Assembly: GCF_934371575.1 (NCBI RefSeq)
Contig: NZ_CAKRNY010000024.1
Location: forward strand, 1 to 55,912
Source: an uncultured Blautia sp.
GTDB lineage: Bacteria; Bacillota; Clostridia; Lachnospirales; Lachnospiraceae
DNA: 55,912 nt
Reading direction: 5' to 3'
Below are positions 26,703 to 36,912 of the stretch, in pieces. Position 1 is the first letter of the stretch. Each line of letters opens with the position of its first letter. Under the pieces are notes generated by a model, which saw only the letters and a list, made by a program, of their open reading frames with translations, was not told the DNA's origin and searched no databases. The translations under genes and the position numbers were made by a program.

Positions 26703-28073
26703 TTATTTTTCATTTTTCCACAGCACATTTCTGCCATCCTGATAAATACATTCCATCGCCAGTCTGATGTTTGGTTTTTCTGTCATAGGATCTTCAGCTC
26801 CAACAGACAGCGTATATCCATTTTCCAAAAGTGCCGGGACATCTTGGGTTTCAAATGCCGTCTTCGTAATAAGCCGGGTTTCCGGCAAAACAGAGGAAAG
26901 AAGCATATTCACCGTTACCTTCTCTGCCATTTTTCCAGAGGGATCCTCCAGATACAGATATACCGGCCAGTTTTGATAAAACGGGGCAACACCATCGTTA
27001 TTCCAGGTCAGCCACAAACAATCCTTTTCTCCCTCTTTTTTCCAGACAGCCTCTGAGATTCACAAACGGTATCCCATATTCAAAAGCACTTCTTCATACC
27101 CCTCTTTGTACTGGATATCTGCATATTTCGGTCCTAAAAATGTGGTATGGGATTTCCTGATCAGTTCCACAGTCTGATCCAGATCTGTCACCAGCAGCTG
27201 TTCCATAGAAACTGAACTGGTAAACTCGCCTCCGGAAGGAGCTGTCTTCCAAAAATCCGGCATCGCCTTCAGCGCATCTTCCTCTTCAGCCTGTCCGTAA
27301 TCTCCCCCTTCTTTTATCCAGGTCAGCCATTCCTGTGTGGACTCCTGATATCCGGTCATATCATTATACAACCCCATTCCATAATCTTCTGCAATATGGA
27401 ATGGTCTTCTCATAAGCATGGCAGTTCCCGGAAAAGCCTCCATCCAGGGTATGACATACTGGTTTCTTACAGCTTCTACAGGAATTCTCGTGATTCCCTC
27501 ACTGTAATTTACATGCCATTCTCCCCAATGTCCAAGGCTGCCAAGTTCAATATAACTGATCAGTCCGTCTTTTCCAAAATGCTCTCCAAGGGCTTTGATT
27601 GCCCGCTCATGCTCTTCTATAAAAATCTCATTGTTGTAATCCGGGGAATATCCTTTTCCATATTCACCGTCATACCAGGTTCCATCTTCCCCTGTCTTCT
27701 CATACAGCCACTTTGGGATATCCATATGTTTCTCATCACCGGGAATGTCACAGACAAAACGCAGGATCATGTGCCTGCCTTCTTCCTTCCATCTCTTTGT
27801 CTGGTTTTCCTCTTCTATAGCATTCCAGGCATAAACGCCTTCTTTTGGTTCCAATTCAGCCCAGGTAATATCCATATACAAAAGGGAAATGTCTTCTGAT
27901 ACTTCCTCATGCCAGGCACTTGGTGCATATCCCATAAGCGGATTTCCAAAAATCTCCCGGGATTTCTGAAAGCGCTTTTTACTTTCATTTCCAAAAGGCC
28001 ACCACCGATAACCTGCACCAGCTGCCAGAACGACTATCAAAATTAACAGCAGCACTGCCAGAACTTTTTTCAT
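26703..28073 (-). pseudogene. DUF4832-like secreted/membrane-anchored protein gene interrupted by TGA
   Basis: The first 337 codons encode an N-terminal signal anchor followed by a TIM-barrel-like domain of the DUF4874/DUF4832 type (FGNPLMGYAPSAW, YMDITWAELEPKEGVYAWN, GSLGHWGEWHV). A TGA at 27062-27060 stops it after NMGYRL. The same frame continues without a break for 118 codons with the expected C-terminal beta domain (WLTWNNDGVAPFYQNWP...) to a TAA at 26703. A C-to-T change in a CGA codon would explain it. No convincing SECIS stem follows the TGA. The gene overlaps DUF4956 by four bases and ends the Pel operon. A shorter product ending at 27060 may still be made. Confidence 0.75.
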
Positions 28074-28741
28074 CCGTGATATTCTCCATTATACTGAATC
28101 AGAGTTACATCCTCTATGTTTTCTATACTACGGATTTTTTCCATAAAGTCCATGTCATTTTGCCTGCAGAATAACTCTACAGCCATCTCTGTTTTTTCTT
28201 TTCGCATGGTCTTGGATTTGATAAAATATTTTCTTTTTCCAAAGCAGCGGATCACTTCATCTCCCGCCTGATCTCCTGTGTAATGGATCACTGCAATATA
28301 GATTTTTCCATTCTGCTGTTTGTGATAAAACAATACGATCATCAGGATCATGATCACAGCCGCAAGAAGCGCCAGCACATACATTCCCGCTCCCGCTGTG
28401 ATTCCTGTGGTGATCGCCCAGAACAGATACAAAAGATCCATAGGATCCTTAATTGCTGTACGGAAACGGACAATGGACAACGCTCCTACCATACCAAGTG
28501 AGATTACCACATTCGTACTGATTGCCAAAGTCACCATACAGGTAAGCACCGTCATTCCCACCAGGGTAACAGCAAATGTTCTTGAAAAAACAACTCCCGC
28601 ATAAAACTTCCGGTACACCAGATAGATCAGTGCACCCAGAAGAAGCGCTGCGAGCAGAGCACCAATAATTCCCGGAATATCATACTGAGTAAACGCTCCT
28701 GATTCCAATACAGACTTCTTTATCACATCTTTTACACTCAT
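28070..28741 (-). CDS. DUF4956 family membrane protein
   Basis: Protein of 223 aa with about four transmembrane helices in the first 130 residues, including the conserved ISLGMVGALSIVRFRTAIKDPMDL stretch of DUF4956 (split here by key residues VGALSIVRFRT), and a soluble C-terminal domain. DUF4956 genes often lie beside VTC-domain genes, as here. The function is unknown; a partner of the VTC protein at the membrane is a fair inference. It lies 47 bases after the VTC gene. Confidence 0.88.
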   Translation of the reverse strand: MSVKDVIKKSVLESGAFTQYDIPGIIGALLAALLLGALIYLVYRKFYAGVVFSRTFAVTLVGMTVLTCMVTLAISTNVVISLGMVGALSIVRFRTAIKDPMDLLYLFWAITTGITAGAGMYVLALLAAVIMILMIVLFYHKQQNGKIYIAVIHYTGDQAGDEVIRCFGKRKYFIKSKTMRKEKTEMAVELFCRQNDMDFMEKIRSIENIEDVTLIQYNGEYHG

Positions 28742-28788
28742 GAATGCATCCTCCCTTTTCTCTCGTCTGAATCTTGTATTTCTCTTTT

Positions 28789-29517
28789 TTATGTCTCACA
28801 CCAATACTCAAAGCCATTCCTGTATCTCGTTTTTTCATAACAGAGTACATACTTGGATACTGCTGTAAATTCCGCTGATGGCGGAGGCAGGATATCCCGC
28901 AAAAGCTGCGGCAGCATCTGGGTGAATTTTACTTCCATAACCAGCTTTCCCGGTTCCAGAACCGATAAGGCAGGCAGTGTACTGTCAAAAATGTTATAAC
29001 TGCCTACGGCAGCCCTTACATCCATATCAAACGTGATCCGCACAGTTCCCTCATCCATAATCCATGGTACCCGGTCATAATCTACAATAGTTCTTGGACG
29101 CATCATATTGCAGGTACACTCAACATAAAACTCCTGACAAAGCGGATACTGGCTGTGAAGAAGAAATTCATACTCTCCATTCAGGATTTTCTCCACTTCT
29201 GCCCTGGTAAGAGGTGCACTTTCTTTGTAAATATAGCTGCCAAATTTCTTTTTTCGCTCTAATTTTATAAATTTGTCATTATTGTTATAAATCCGGATCC
29301 TGTATTTTTTTCTCATAAGAACACCTGCTTCTTTTTCCTCGTAAGCGCTGTTCCAATAATCATCAAAATACAGACTTCGGATAAAATATCCCTGCTCCCC
29401 TGCATGTGGATCCGGCCGCAAAAATGGCTTCAGCCTGAGAGTGAGCATTTCTTTTTCACTGGTACTGATCAGATATTTCCATTCATTTCGAAATGCTTCC
29501 CTGCTTTTATTCCTCAT
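28789..29517 (-). CDS. VTC-domain (polyphosphate polymerase-like) protein
   Basis: Protein of 242 aa with the VTC tunnel-fold pattern of alternating basic strands: RNEWKYLIS, IRSLYFDD, RKKYRIRIYNN, KLERKKKFGSYIYKES and EVKFTQMLPQLL. Yeast Vtc4 makes polyphosphate from ATP; bacterial stand-alone VTC proteins are less clear. Conserved Arg/Lys and Glu of the tunnel are visible. It overlaps cotH by 11 bases and so belongs to the Pel operon. Confidence 0.88.
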   Translation of the reverse strand: MRNKSREAFRNEWKYLISTSEKEMLTLRLKPFLRPDPHAGEQGYFIRSLYFDDYWNSAYEEKEAGVLMRKKYRIRIYNNNDKFIKLERKKKFGSYIYKESAPLTRAEVEKILNGEYEFLLHSQYPLCQEFYVECTCNMMRPRTIVDYDRVPWIMDEGTVRITFDMDVRAAVGSYNIFDSTLPALSVLEPGKLVMEVKFTQMLPQLLRDILPPPSAEFTAVSKYVLCYEKTRYRNGFEYWCET

Positions 29518-31306
29518 AAATATCTTCCTCGATCTGCCCGTCTTCCGTTACATAGATACATTTCATACCATAATGCTTTCCTTCATCTGTAACATAATAA
29601 TCAAAGGCATCCTGTGCGTCTCCTTCTTCATTGAACGCACGCACACGGATGAAATACTGGCCAGCTTCCGGAAGGGAAACCTGGGTCTCCGGGATCTGAA
29701 GCCCCTCCTGTGAATAGATCACATCCTGAAACAGATAATCCTTTGCCACTTCCACAGAATAGGTAATATCTTCTGCATCAAAGGAATACGAAGGATCCCA
29801 TGTTATTTTCATTTTCTCACCATCAGTCTCAGGAACACCAATATAAAATGGCATAGGCTTACTAAGACTCTCGACATACAGCTGATAATTCTGTTCTATT
29901 TCTTTTGGGAGTGCAGCAGCAATCTCATCATACTGTTCGCTAGTAAGGGGTGCATAAAACTCATCAGGCATCTCATAAAGATAGGACTTCACCACAGTCT
30001 TATAATTTTCGATCATGGTGCCCAGTCTCTCTTCGCTGAGATATTCTTTCAGATCCAGAATCGCTTCATCCAGCTTTTGCCGAAAATGATCTGATTTCAG
30101 GCATCTCTGGAATAATAAATTTCCCCAATAGTTGCTGATGCCAGATTCCCAGCTTTTATGATCACTAAAACCAGTCATATTATATTCTGACCTCATCAGA
30201 CAGTTATCATTATCCCAAGGGATAAAATACCAGGTATCCGAATTCAGCGGGCTGTATAAATACATATTTCGATTCTGGGTATCCACATTTCCCATCAGTA
30301 TCTGAAAACCCATCCAGTATGTGAGATTTTCCTCATCAAAATAGTCTTCCAGAATTGTATCAATAGGGATGCTATAGTCATTCACCGCATCCAGCATTTG
30401 GATCAGCTTACTGTTATCTGTATTTCCCTTTGTTTCCAAAAGTTCTTCAAAAGCAGTGCTGTCATAGGTTGGATCACTCTGAAGCTTTATCACATCTTCA
30501 TTTCTGTAAAATTCAAAATAGTTTATTTTGTACAGCTGTCCATTGGAATCCAGTCCATGATTCTTCAATCCAGTCTTATTTAACTGTTCTACCTGTGTAT
30601 ACAGTCCATAATCCTTAAATTCGCTGTCAGCAGAACCGTCCGTAGTGTCTTTTACATACAAATGTACAAACTGGGTTCTCAGACCGATCAACTGCGGAAT
30701 GCCCTTCAGCAGGTCATACGCAAGCTTGTTTCGGAATCGCATTCCTTCTGTCATATGCTTGTTCAGATTGATGGTTCTCTGCCCACGCCAGGTCCCTTTA
30801 TTCTTCTTCAGTTCGATCTTATAGTTTTTCTGGGCATTTCGGCTTGAAGTCTGCCCGCGGATCTGTACCGTGGCATTTGGAACATTTTCACCATATCCTA
30901 CCATTCCTTCTACGGGACCGTTCTCATCTCCCACCTGTAAAAGTGCAGCTGTCTGATACCGTTCTACTCCCATCTCTTCATAATCATAAGTAGAATAGCT
31001 GTTGATTTCCTTCCAGGTATGGTCTGTATTTTCTGAAGAATTCCCTTTTGAAACAGTCAGATACATGGTAACCACGCTGGTATCCTCATCGTTCTCATAA
31101 AGACTGTCTTTATCCCGCAAATGGACCTGATCGATTTCCTGGGTATCTGCCTTTTTTACCTCCTGGGATTTTACCGTTTCCTCTTCTGTTTCTATATTTT
31201 CCTTTGCCTCTTCTGACACAGACTCCGTCGTTCCGATACAGCCTGTGCACATGGAAATGATCATGATCCCGGCAAGAATACATGCTGGTTTTCTATATTT
31301 TTTCAC
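29507..31306 (-). CDS. CotH-family protein kinase-like lipoprotein
   Basis: Protein of 599 aa. A lipoprotein signal (hydrophobic core then MCTGC near residue 20) predicts anchoring on the outer face of the membrane. A Glu/Ser-rich linker follows, then a CotH domain with RGQTSSRNAQKNYKIELKK, the NKLAYDLL segment and FIPWDNDNC. CotH proteins are atypical kinases that phosphorylate secreted proteins in sporulation; the target here is unknown. A fibronectin-like segment near the C-terminus (about 500-575) may bind carbohydrate or protein. It overlaps pelG by four bases. Confidence 0.88.
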   Translation of the reverse strand: MKKYRKPACILAGIMIISMCTGCIGTTESVSEEAKENIETEEETVKSQEVKKADTQEIDQVHLRDKDSLYENDEDTSVVTMYLTVSKGNSSENTDHTWKEINSYSTYDYEEMGVERYQTAALLQVGDENGPVEGMVGYGENVPNATVQIRGQTSSRNAQKNYKIELKKNKGTWRGQRTINLNKHMTEGMRFRNKLAYDLLKGIPQLIGLRTQFVHLYVKDTTDGSADSEFKDYGLYTQVEQLNKTGLKNHGLDSNGQLYKINYFEFYRNEDVIKLQSDPTYDSTAFEELLETKGNTDNSKLIQMLDAVNDYSIPIDTILEDYFDEENLTYWMGFQILMGNVDTQNRNMYLYSPLNSDTWYFIPWDNDNCLMRSEYNMTGFSDHKSWESGISNYWGNLLFQRCLKSDHFRQKLDEAILDLKEYLSEERLGTMIENYKTVVKSYLYEMPDEFYAPLTSEQYDEIAAALPKEIEQNYQLYVESLSKPMPFYIGVPETDGEKMKITWDPSYSFDAEDITYSVEVAKDYLFQDVIYSQEGLQIPETQVSLPEAGQYFIRVRAFNEEGDAQDAFDYYVTDEGKHYGMKCIYVTEDGQIEEDIYEE

Positions 31307-32763
31307 TTTTTCTGACTCCTTTCCAGTTTTTCACTGAGAAAATAACCAAGCCTGGAAAATTTTCCTGTTTTCTCCTGTATCACAACAGGCTGCACACTCA
31401 AAATATAATAGGGCAGCCGCTTTGTATAATAGTCCAGACGAACTACTGCAAGAAGAAAAAACAACGCACTGCCTGCCAAAAATCCAAAGCCATAATATAC
31501 CTTTGGAAAAAGCAGGGAAATTACCGTAAATATCACAGTTCCTCCTGCAAAACACCCGGAAGCAGCCAGGGCTCCTTTATAATCTGTAAAATATAACAAT
31601 AAAAGAAGCATGGTATTTGCCACTGCATAAATTCCGTAGCCTACACAAAGAGTTCTGAAATATCCTTCCATAAGGTCATTAAAACCAAGGGGCAGGTATT
31701 TCAGAATCACTCCTCCCAGAGAAATGGCCAGTGCCGTAGCAAGAAGCTGCTTTAAGGCCGTGTATTTTAATTCCACGTTTAATACCTTTCTCATTTCCTC
31801 TCCTGCCTGTGTAATATCTCCCACAGCACCTTTATCATTAAATAAACTGTAATAGGTTTTGTATTTAGGATAAAAATTCACTTCCACAGAAACCACAAAA
31901 TTTACCGTAGTTACCAGAATCGTAAGAAACGCTACAAGAGCAGGCACATCGTGATAAGGCGCACCCACAAAAAGTCCCTGCACCTTCACCTGAAGCGGTC
32001 CGATCCACATGATCACCAGATGGGCAAACAAACCAATATTAATAAAAAGTCCTGTAAATGCAAGGGGCAGAAACTGATCCACCCATCTAAGAAAAAGAAA
32101 AGCTCCCTTTTCTCCCTGGGGAAAATACTGATATAAAAGAATTACGTCCCACAAAAGCATTACCCCGTAACCGATCACAACTGCAAGCAAAAGTGCTTCC
32201 ACATGGGGAATTCCAAGCCATAGCAGGATCCAGCCGGATAAAAAGGTAAGCGCAATGGAAGCTGTAAAAGACAGCAGGATTCCTCTGTAGTCCTTGATCG
32301 CAGTAAGATAACTCATTGCATTCCAGGTAACGATCAGTTCTCCAAAAAGCCACAGACACAAAAGTCCATCCACAAGTCCCGCCCCGGAAAAAACAAGGAA
32401 AATCCCGTACAGGATTCCGCCTGCTGCCAGCATGATTCCTGAAGATCCCCAGAAAGAAGGTAAAACCATATCATATTTTTCCTCATACAACATATCTGCA
32501 ATAAACCTTGTAACTACCATGGACAAAAAACTGGTAACTGTCAGGGAAGACAAAAGAGTGTAAGTGATCATGCACACAAGCAGCTCCCGGCTGTGCCTGC
32601 TGCCTCCTGTTTGATCACAGAGATACATCACTCCAAGAAGCAGCAGGATTCCAAGAAGCATAGGACCGGTACACACCACTCCCGCATATCCGTAGGCTCT
32701 GAAGGAGGCAAACAGTCCTGGTTTTTGAAACAGTTTTTTCAGTTCAAATCCGATTCCAGCCAT
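31303..32763 (-). CDS. pelG: Pel exopolysaccharide transporter PelG
   Basis: Membrane protein of 486 aa with about twelve helices, of the PelG family in the MOP flippase superfamily. The N-terminus MAGIGFELKKLFQKPGL is diagnostic for PelG. It is thought to export the Pel polymer made by PelF. It overlaps pelF by 20 bases. No outer-membrane PelB or PelC is present, as expected for a Gram-positive cell. Confidence 0.93.
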   Translation of the reverse strand: MAGIGFELKKLFQKPGLFASFRAYGYAGVVCTGPMLLGILLLLGVMYLCDQTGGSRHSRELLVCMITYTLLSSLTVTSFLSMVVTRFIADMLYEEKYDMVLPSFWGSSGIMLAAGGILYGIFLVFSGAGLVDGLLCLWLFGELIVTWNAMSYLTAIKDYRGILLSFTASIALTFLSGWILLWLGIPHVEALLLAVVIGYGVMLLWDVILLYQYFPQGEKGAFLFLRWVDQFLPLAFTGLFINIGLFAHLVIMWIGPLQVKVQGLFVGAPYHDVPALVAFLTILVTTVNFVVSVEVNFYPKYKTYYSLFNDKGAVGDITQAGEEMRKVLNVELKYTALKQLLATALAISLGGVILKYLPLGFNDLMEGYFRTLCVGYGIYAVANTMLLLLLYFTDYKGALAASGCFAGGTVIFTVISLLFPKVYYGFGFLAGSALFFLLAVVRLDYYTKRLPYYILSVQPVVIQEKTGKFSRLGYFLSEKLERSQKK

Positions 32764-34168
32764 TCTTTTCCATCACCTCCTCATACAGTTCCCGATACAG
32801 ACGGATCATACGCTCCTGCCTATAATAAGCATTTACCCGATTCTGACCATTTTGGCCCATGCGAAGCCGTCTGCTTCTGGATTCACACATCTTCTCCATA
32901 GCAAGAGCCAGTCCGTCACGGTACATAGGCGGTACGTAATACCCAGCCTTGCCGTACATATCCTCTTCCTTTCCCTCCAGAAGTTCCCGGCAGCATCCCA
33001 CATCTGTAGTAACACAGGGACGCCTTGCAGCAAAGGACTCCAGTACAGACAAAGGCTGCCCTTCTGAAATACTGGTAAGAATGGTAAAATCCAGTTTTTC
33101 CATATATTTTACAATATCCACCCTTCCCGTAAAAATAATATTTTCTAACCTCAGCTGTTTTACCAGCTCATAGCATTCCTGCGCATATTCCTCATCGTCA
33201 ACACCACCCATAATATGAAGTCGCACATTTTTCACATGGGCAGACAGCTCAAAAAAGGCATAGATCATAGTCTTGATATCCTTGATAGGTGCAAGCCTTA
33301 CCACCGCCCCAATATCCACCCAGTCATCTTCCTCTTTCAGGGGAATTCCCGACAATCTGTCATAATCGATGCCGTTTTCAATCACTCTGCACTTTTTAGG
33401 GGAGCACCCCATCTGGATTTGGGTCCGCATCGCATTTGTAAAAAGACTGGTTACACGAAATGACCTTTGATAGATCATATCTGACAGCATATAAAAGAAG
33501 GAAATCCATTGTTTCTTAAAAGATGAAGCCACCCATTTGGCACGTATGATTTCTTCCTCTCTTTCTCTTGTATAGATTCCATGTTCAGTAAGAAGAACAT
33601 CCTTTTTGTATACATAACCTCCAAGACAAGCCAGAAGTCCGCCATAGCCGGTACATATGGCGTGATATACGTCCGCCTTTGGAACCTCACTTCCCATAAG
33701 ATACAGTACGGGAAGAAGCATGGAGCGCATAGTATGAAAAGCATCTGCAAACGCAATATACGGATATTGCTCCTGACAGATTTTCATAAGAAGATCCAGG
33801 AACGTCTCACTTTTCAAAAAAGCCATAGGATTTAAGTGTTTGTCATGATACAGGGAAAACAGAGTCTCCCAGTCCGGTCTTCCCATCTGCATCAGCTCAC
33901 TTAAGCTTTTTAATTCTTTTTCTGAAAAAACATGGGACATTTTTCCCTTTTCTTTTACTTTTAGGGCATCATCCAGAAAAACCTCGTAAACCTCAACAAC
34001 ATTCTTTGGAAGCTCATAGACAAATTTTCCCCTTTTTTCTGCATTTGCCCCTATGACCCATAGCACAAATTCATGCTCCTGCATCTGATTAATATACTGA
34101 TGCATCCATGTGGAAACACCACCAAATACATAAGGATAACATCCTTCCAAAACCAGACAGATTCTCAC
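32744..34168 (-). CDS. pelF: GT4 glycosyltransferase PelF
   Basis: Cytoplasmic glycosyltransferase of 474 aa that polymerises the Pel backbone (in Pseudomonas from UDP-GalNAc). The N-terminus RICLVLEGCYPYVFGGVSTW is the PelF signature. The GT-B C-terminal domain has GAVVRLAPIKD and an E-x7-E motif (SEGQPLSVLE). It lies 24 bases after the DUF2194 gene and overlaps pelG. Linkage to PelD, PelE and PelG supports the name. Confidence 0.94.
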   Translation of the reverse strand: MRICLVLEGCYPYVFGGVSTWMHQYINQMQEHEFVLWVIGANAEKRGKFVYELPKNVVEVYEVFLDDALKVKEKGKMSHVFSEKELKSLSELMQMGRPDWETLFSLYHDKHLNPMAFLKSETFLDLLMKICQEQYPYIAFADAFHTMRSMLLPVLYLMGSEVPKADVYHAICTGYGGLLACLGGYVYKKDVLLTEHGIYTREREEEIIRAKWVASSFKKQWISFFYMLSDMIYQRSFRVTSLFTNAMRTQIQMGCSPKKCRVIENGIDYDRLSGIPLKEEDDWVDIGAVVRLAPIKDIKTMIYAFFELSAHVKNVRLHIMGGVDDEEYAQECYELVKQLRLENIIFTGRVDIVKYMEKLDFTILTSISEGQPLSVLESFAARRPCVTTDVGCCRELLEGKEEDMYGKAGYYVPPMYRDGLALAMEKMCESRSRRLRMGQNGQNRVNAYYRQERMIRLYRELYEEVMEKNGWNRI

Positions 34169-34192
34169 TGTTTTCTCCTTTTTTCTGCATTT

Positions 34193-36031
34193 TCAATACT
34201 CAATAGTCACATTTTCCTGCTCTGCACTCAGCAGATACAGATTTCCTGCCGCCTGGGTTAATTTTCCCCCGGTCACATGCAGCGGGGTTCCTTTATTCAG
34301 TCGCACCATCAGATATGCCTGGTCGTAAAAATTTCCCAGATGAAGATGTACCTCGTTGTCTGTGATCTCTTTCTCCACAGTCAGGGCACTATATCTTTCA
34401 ATGGCTCCGGATAACTCAGAGCCTGTAAGATTTCGAAGTGCCGGAGCGGCTTCATTCATCCAGGTCATATACTCATCCAGCCGTTGTTTCAGCTTTTCCC
34501 AGCCAAGGGCAGCGCCTCTGTCCTCATCCAGAAGGTCATCCGGATGCATAAAATGTGTATTCACAAAATGCATATTCAGCTCAGACAAAGCTGCCATCTG
34601 CATATAAGCATCAATGATAGCACCGGAAATAATACGAGGCTGCTCCACAATTTTATCTTCTGCCACCTCAAATTCCTGAACATAGGCATATTCACCTGAG
34701 AAATAGTTGCTTGCAATAGTGCGGATCTGTGGGTACATAGAGCCAAGCAATGCCCTCCCCTCTTCTGACAGCACATTCGATGGTGGAACATAAACAGACA
34801 TTTCCGTTTCCGGAAACATTTCCTTTCCAAAATTGATCAGCTCTTTCATCCCTTTTTCCATAGCAGAAAGGCTTGTCCAGGTATTATATGGAAGTACCTC
34901 TCCATAATCTGTGTTTGACAAGCTCAGGGGCTGATGATTATAGCCGTGATAGCCCAGTTCACCGCCCTGATGCAGGATCATATTTCCAAAATACTGGAAC
35001 CGCTGTACATCTTCCTGGCGCTGGGTTTCTCCATCTGTGTCATCCTCATAATTCTCGATCATAACCCCCGTATATTTCACATTGTGCTTTGCTGCAAGGG
35101 CGATCATATCCGGCCACCAGATATTGGTATAGAAATCTGCAATGCTGGTTCCATAATCCCTTTTTACATAGGTTCCATCTCCGCTTGGGACAGGAGATGG
35201 AAAATCATCCAGATAAAAAACGGAGCCATTGATCACCGGATATACCCCAACATCTGTTAAAAGGCTGTAGGACGCAGCAAAAAATCCTCTGCAGGCCTTT
35301 TCACATAGTCCAAAATTATCTACTACAAATTTTCCTTTCCCATAATCGTTCTCCCAGATCAGGGGAACTCCTGAAGGGTCATCCGCCCAGGCATATACCT
35401 TTGCGTGCTGGGTTAATTCCACAGCCCATGCAGATTCGTAGGCATCTGTGATCTCATAGGCCTGTCCTCCTCCGATAAGAAAATCTTTATCAAAATAAAT
35501 ACTATTCACCATAGTATCGGTATAGCCTGAAGATGCAATTCCAAGCTTCTGCTCGATAACCGATACATAAGTATCCTTTTGGAGAGTGAGGGCAAACATG
35601 GCGCTGCCGCCTGCTTTTACCCAGTCACTGATTCTTAAAACATCTTCTTTTAAAGGATTCAGATCACTCAAAAGAACCACCACGGTCTCATATCCAGACA
35701 GATCCGCAGGAATACCCTCACAGCTTGCATCTATCAGGTCCACCCCCACTTTCATATCCTGAAAGATCTGTTCAAACTGAGTCCATGCCATGGTGCTATT
35801 CTCCTGGTTCGTATCCATAAGGACAAGGCAGGTGGATTTTAAATCCTTCACCGCCTCCTTTTTCGTAACCAGCTTATCTGTATCCAGATAACTTAGGGGT
35901 TTTGCACTTTCCCGATAGGACAAACCGGAACGTTCCGCAAACAAAATTGCTCCTATAAACAAAAAACAGCCCAGAATCACCAGAATTCCTTTAAATTGAA
36001 AATTTTTAATCTTTTTTATCCAATCAGCCAA
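34193..36031 (-). CDS. DUF2194 protein, PelA-deacetylase-like
   Basis: Protein of 612 aa with one N-terminal signal anchor (about 15-35) and a large extracellular part. Residues near 100-260 look like a glutamine-amidotransferase/BPD-like sensor fold. The region from about 265 carries NodB-deacetylase-like metal motifs: YLDDFPSP (about 270) and GYHGYNH (about 358), then NTHFMHPDD. By position it equals the PelA deacetylase-domain protein of Gram-positive Pel clusters, which would expose amines on the polymer. The glycoside-hydrolase half of PelA is missing, also as in those clusters. It overlaps pelE by 16 bases. Confidence 0.87.
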   Translation of the reverse strand: MADWIKKIKNFQFKGILVILGCFLFIGAILFAERSGLSYRESAKPLSYLDTDKLVTKKEAVKDLKSTCLVLMDTNQENSTMAWTQFEQIFQDMKVGVDLIDASCEGIPADLSGYETVVVLLSDLNPLKEDVLRISDWVKAGGSAMFALTLQKDTYVSVIEQKLGIASSGYTDTMVNSIYFDKDFLIGGGQAYEITDAYESAWAVELTQHAKVYAWADDPSGVPLIWENDYGKGKFVVDNFGLCEKACRGFFAASYSLLTDVGVYPVINGSVFYLDDFPSPVPSGDGTYVKRDYGTSIADFYTNIWWPDMIALAAKHNVKYTGVMIENYEDDTDGETQRQEDVQRFQYFGNMILHQGGELGYHGYNHQPLSLSNTDYGEVLPYNTWTSLSAMEKGMKELINFGKEMFPETEMSVYVPPSNVLSEEGRALLGSMYPQIRTIASNYFSGEYAYVQEFEVAEDKIVEQPRIISGAIIDAYMQMAALSELNMHFVNTHFMHPDDLLDEDRGAALGWEKLKQRLDEYMTWMNEAAPALRNLTGSELSGAIERYSALTVEKEITDNEVHLHLGNFYDQAYLMVRLNKGTPLHVTGGKLTQAAGNLYLLSAEQENVTIEY

Positions 36032-36912
36032 AATTCCAGTGCCTCCTTTCCCTTTGAGGAAAGATAAATGTGTTCCTCTTTCAAGGCTTTTAAACTTTCT
36101 TTTATTTCCCTTCCCATTTTCCGCTCTGCCAGATATCTGATTTTCCAGATCCAGTATTCTTCACTTCTGTGCCAGTTCTGATCCATTATTTTCAGTGTTT
36201 TTTCTGCCAATGCAAAGTCACCTTGTACCATAAGATTTTCCATCAGACACACGCAAGTGTGAAGATTTACCTTTTGCCCAAGCTGCTTTAACAAAAGCTG
36301 TGTATACTGTTTTCTCTGGATCTGTTCCATCTGTTTTTCCGTAAATCCCTGACTCAGATACTCTTTTAAAAAGTCACAGTATTCTTCCAGAACAGCAGGA
36401 TCATCCGGTGCATCCATATATTTCTTCTCAATTTTCTGCTGTCTGTAGTCATATTCTTTAGACAGCTCCACCATGGCTGTGATTGCATAGTGAACCACCT
36501 CCACATCCTCGTTCATACGTGCCTGCTTTAATAATTCTACATATTCCCCCGGATCATCGTTCAGAATATTCATGATCAGTTCCCGTCTTTTCCCAGGATC
36601 ATTCAAAAGAAGCGCCTCTTCTAAAGGAACTACATCCCTGTCGTTTTCCTCTCTCGTCTGAAACATGTTTTTATAAATTTCTTCATTGACTCTAAGCTTT
36701 TCCACCCCTACTTTTTTCACCTGATCCGCCCCTGAAAAAATCTGAAAATGGATCAGCAGTACACATACAGGTCCCCAGACCGGTACAAATAAAGCAAGCG
36801 GCAGCATATACATCTTTACTTTCAAAAGACCGGTACGTATTCCAAGCCAGATCAGTATGCAGATTACCATATGTATCATAAGAGCAATCAATCCAATTGC
36901 GATTTTCATCAT
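36016..36912 (-). CDS. pelE: PelE-like membrane protein
   Basis: Protein of 298 aa with two N-terminal transmembrane helices (about 5-25 and 33-57) and a helical, TPR-like cytoplasmic part rich in Lys and Glu. PelE couples PelD to the synthase complex in Pseudomonas. Recognition rests on the two-helix plus TPR layout and on its place between pelD and the PelA-like gene. Its start overlaps the pelD stop (ATGA). Confidence 0.82.
   Translation of the reverse strand: MMKIAIGLIALMIHMVICILIWLGIRTGLLKVKMYMLPLALFVPVWGPVCVLLIHFQIFSGADQVKKVGVEKLRVNEEIYKNMFQTREENDRDVVPLEEALLLNDPGKRRELIMNILNDDPGEYVELLKQARMNEDVEVVHYAITAMVELSKEYDYRQQKIEKKYMDAPDDPAVLEEYCDFLKEYLSQGFTEKQMEQIQRKQYTQLLLKQLGQKVNLHTCVCLMENLMVQGDFALAEKTLKIMDQNWHRSEEYWIWKIRYLAERKMGREIKESLKALKEEHIYLSSKGKEALEFWLIG

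Noticed and set aside
27060..27062. TGA of the DUF4832 gene as a second selenocysteine codon
   Set aside because: The only nearby stem (CAGA/TCTG) is short and too close to the TGA, and I know of no Cys or Sec at this place in the family.
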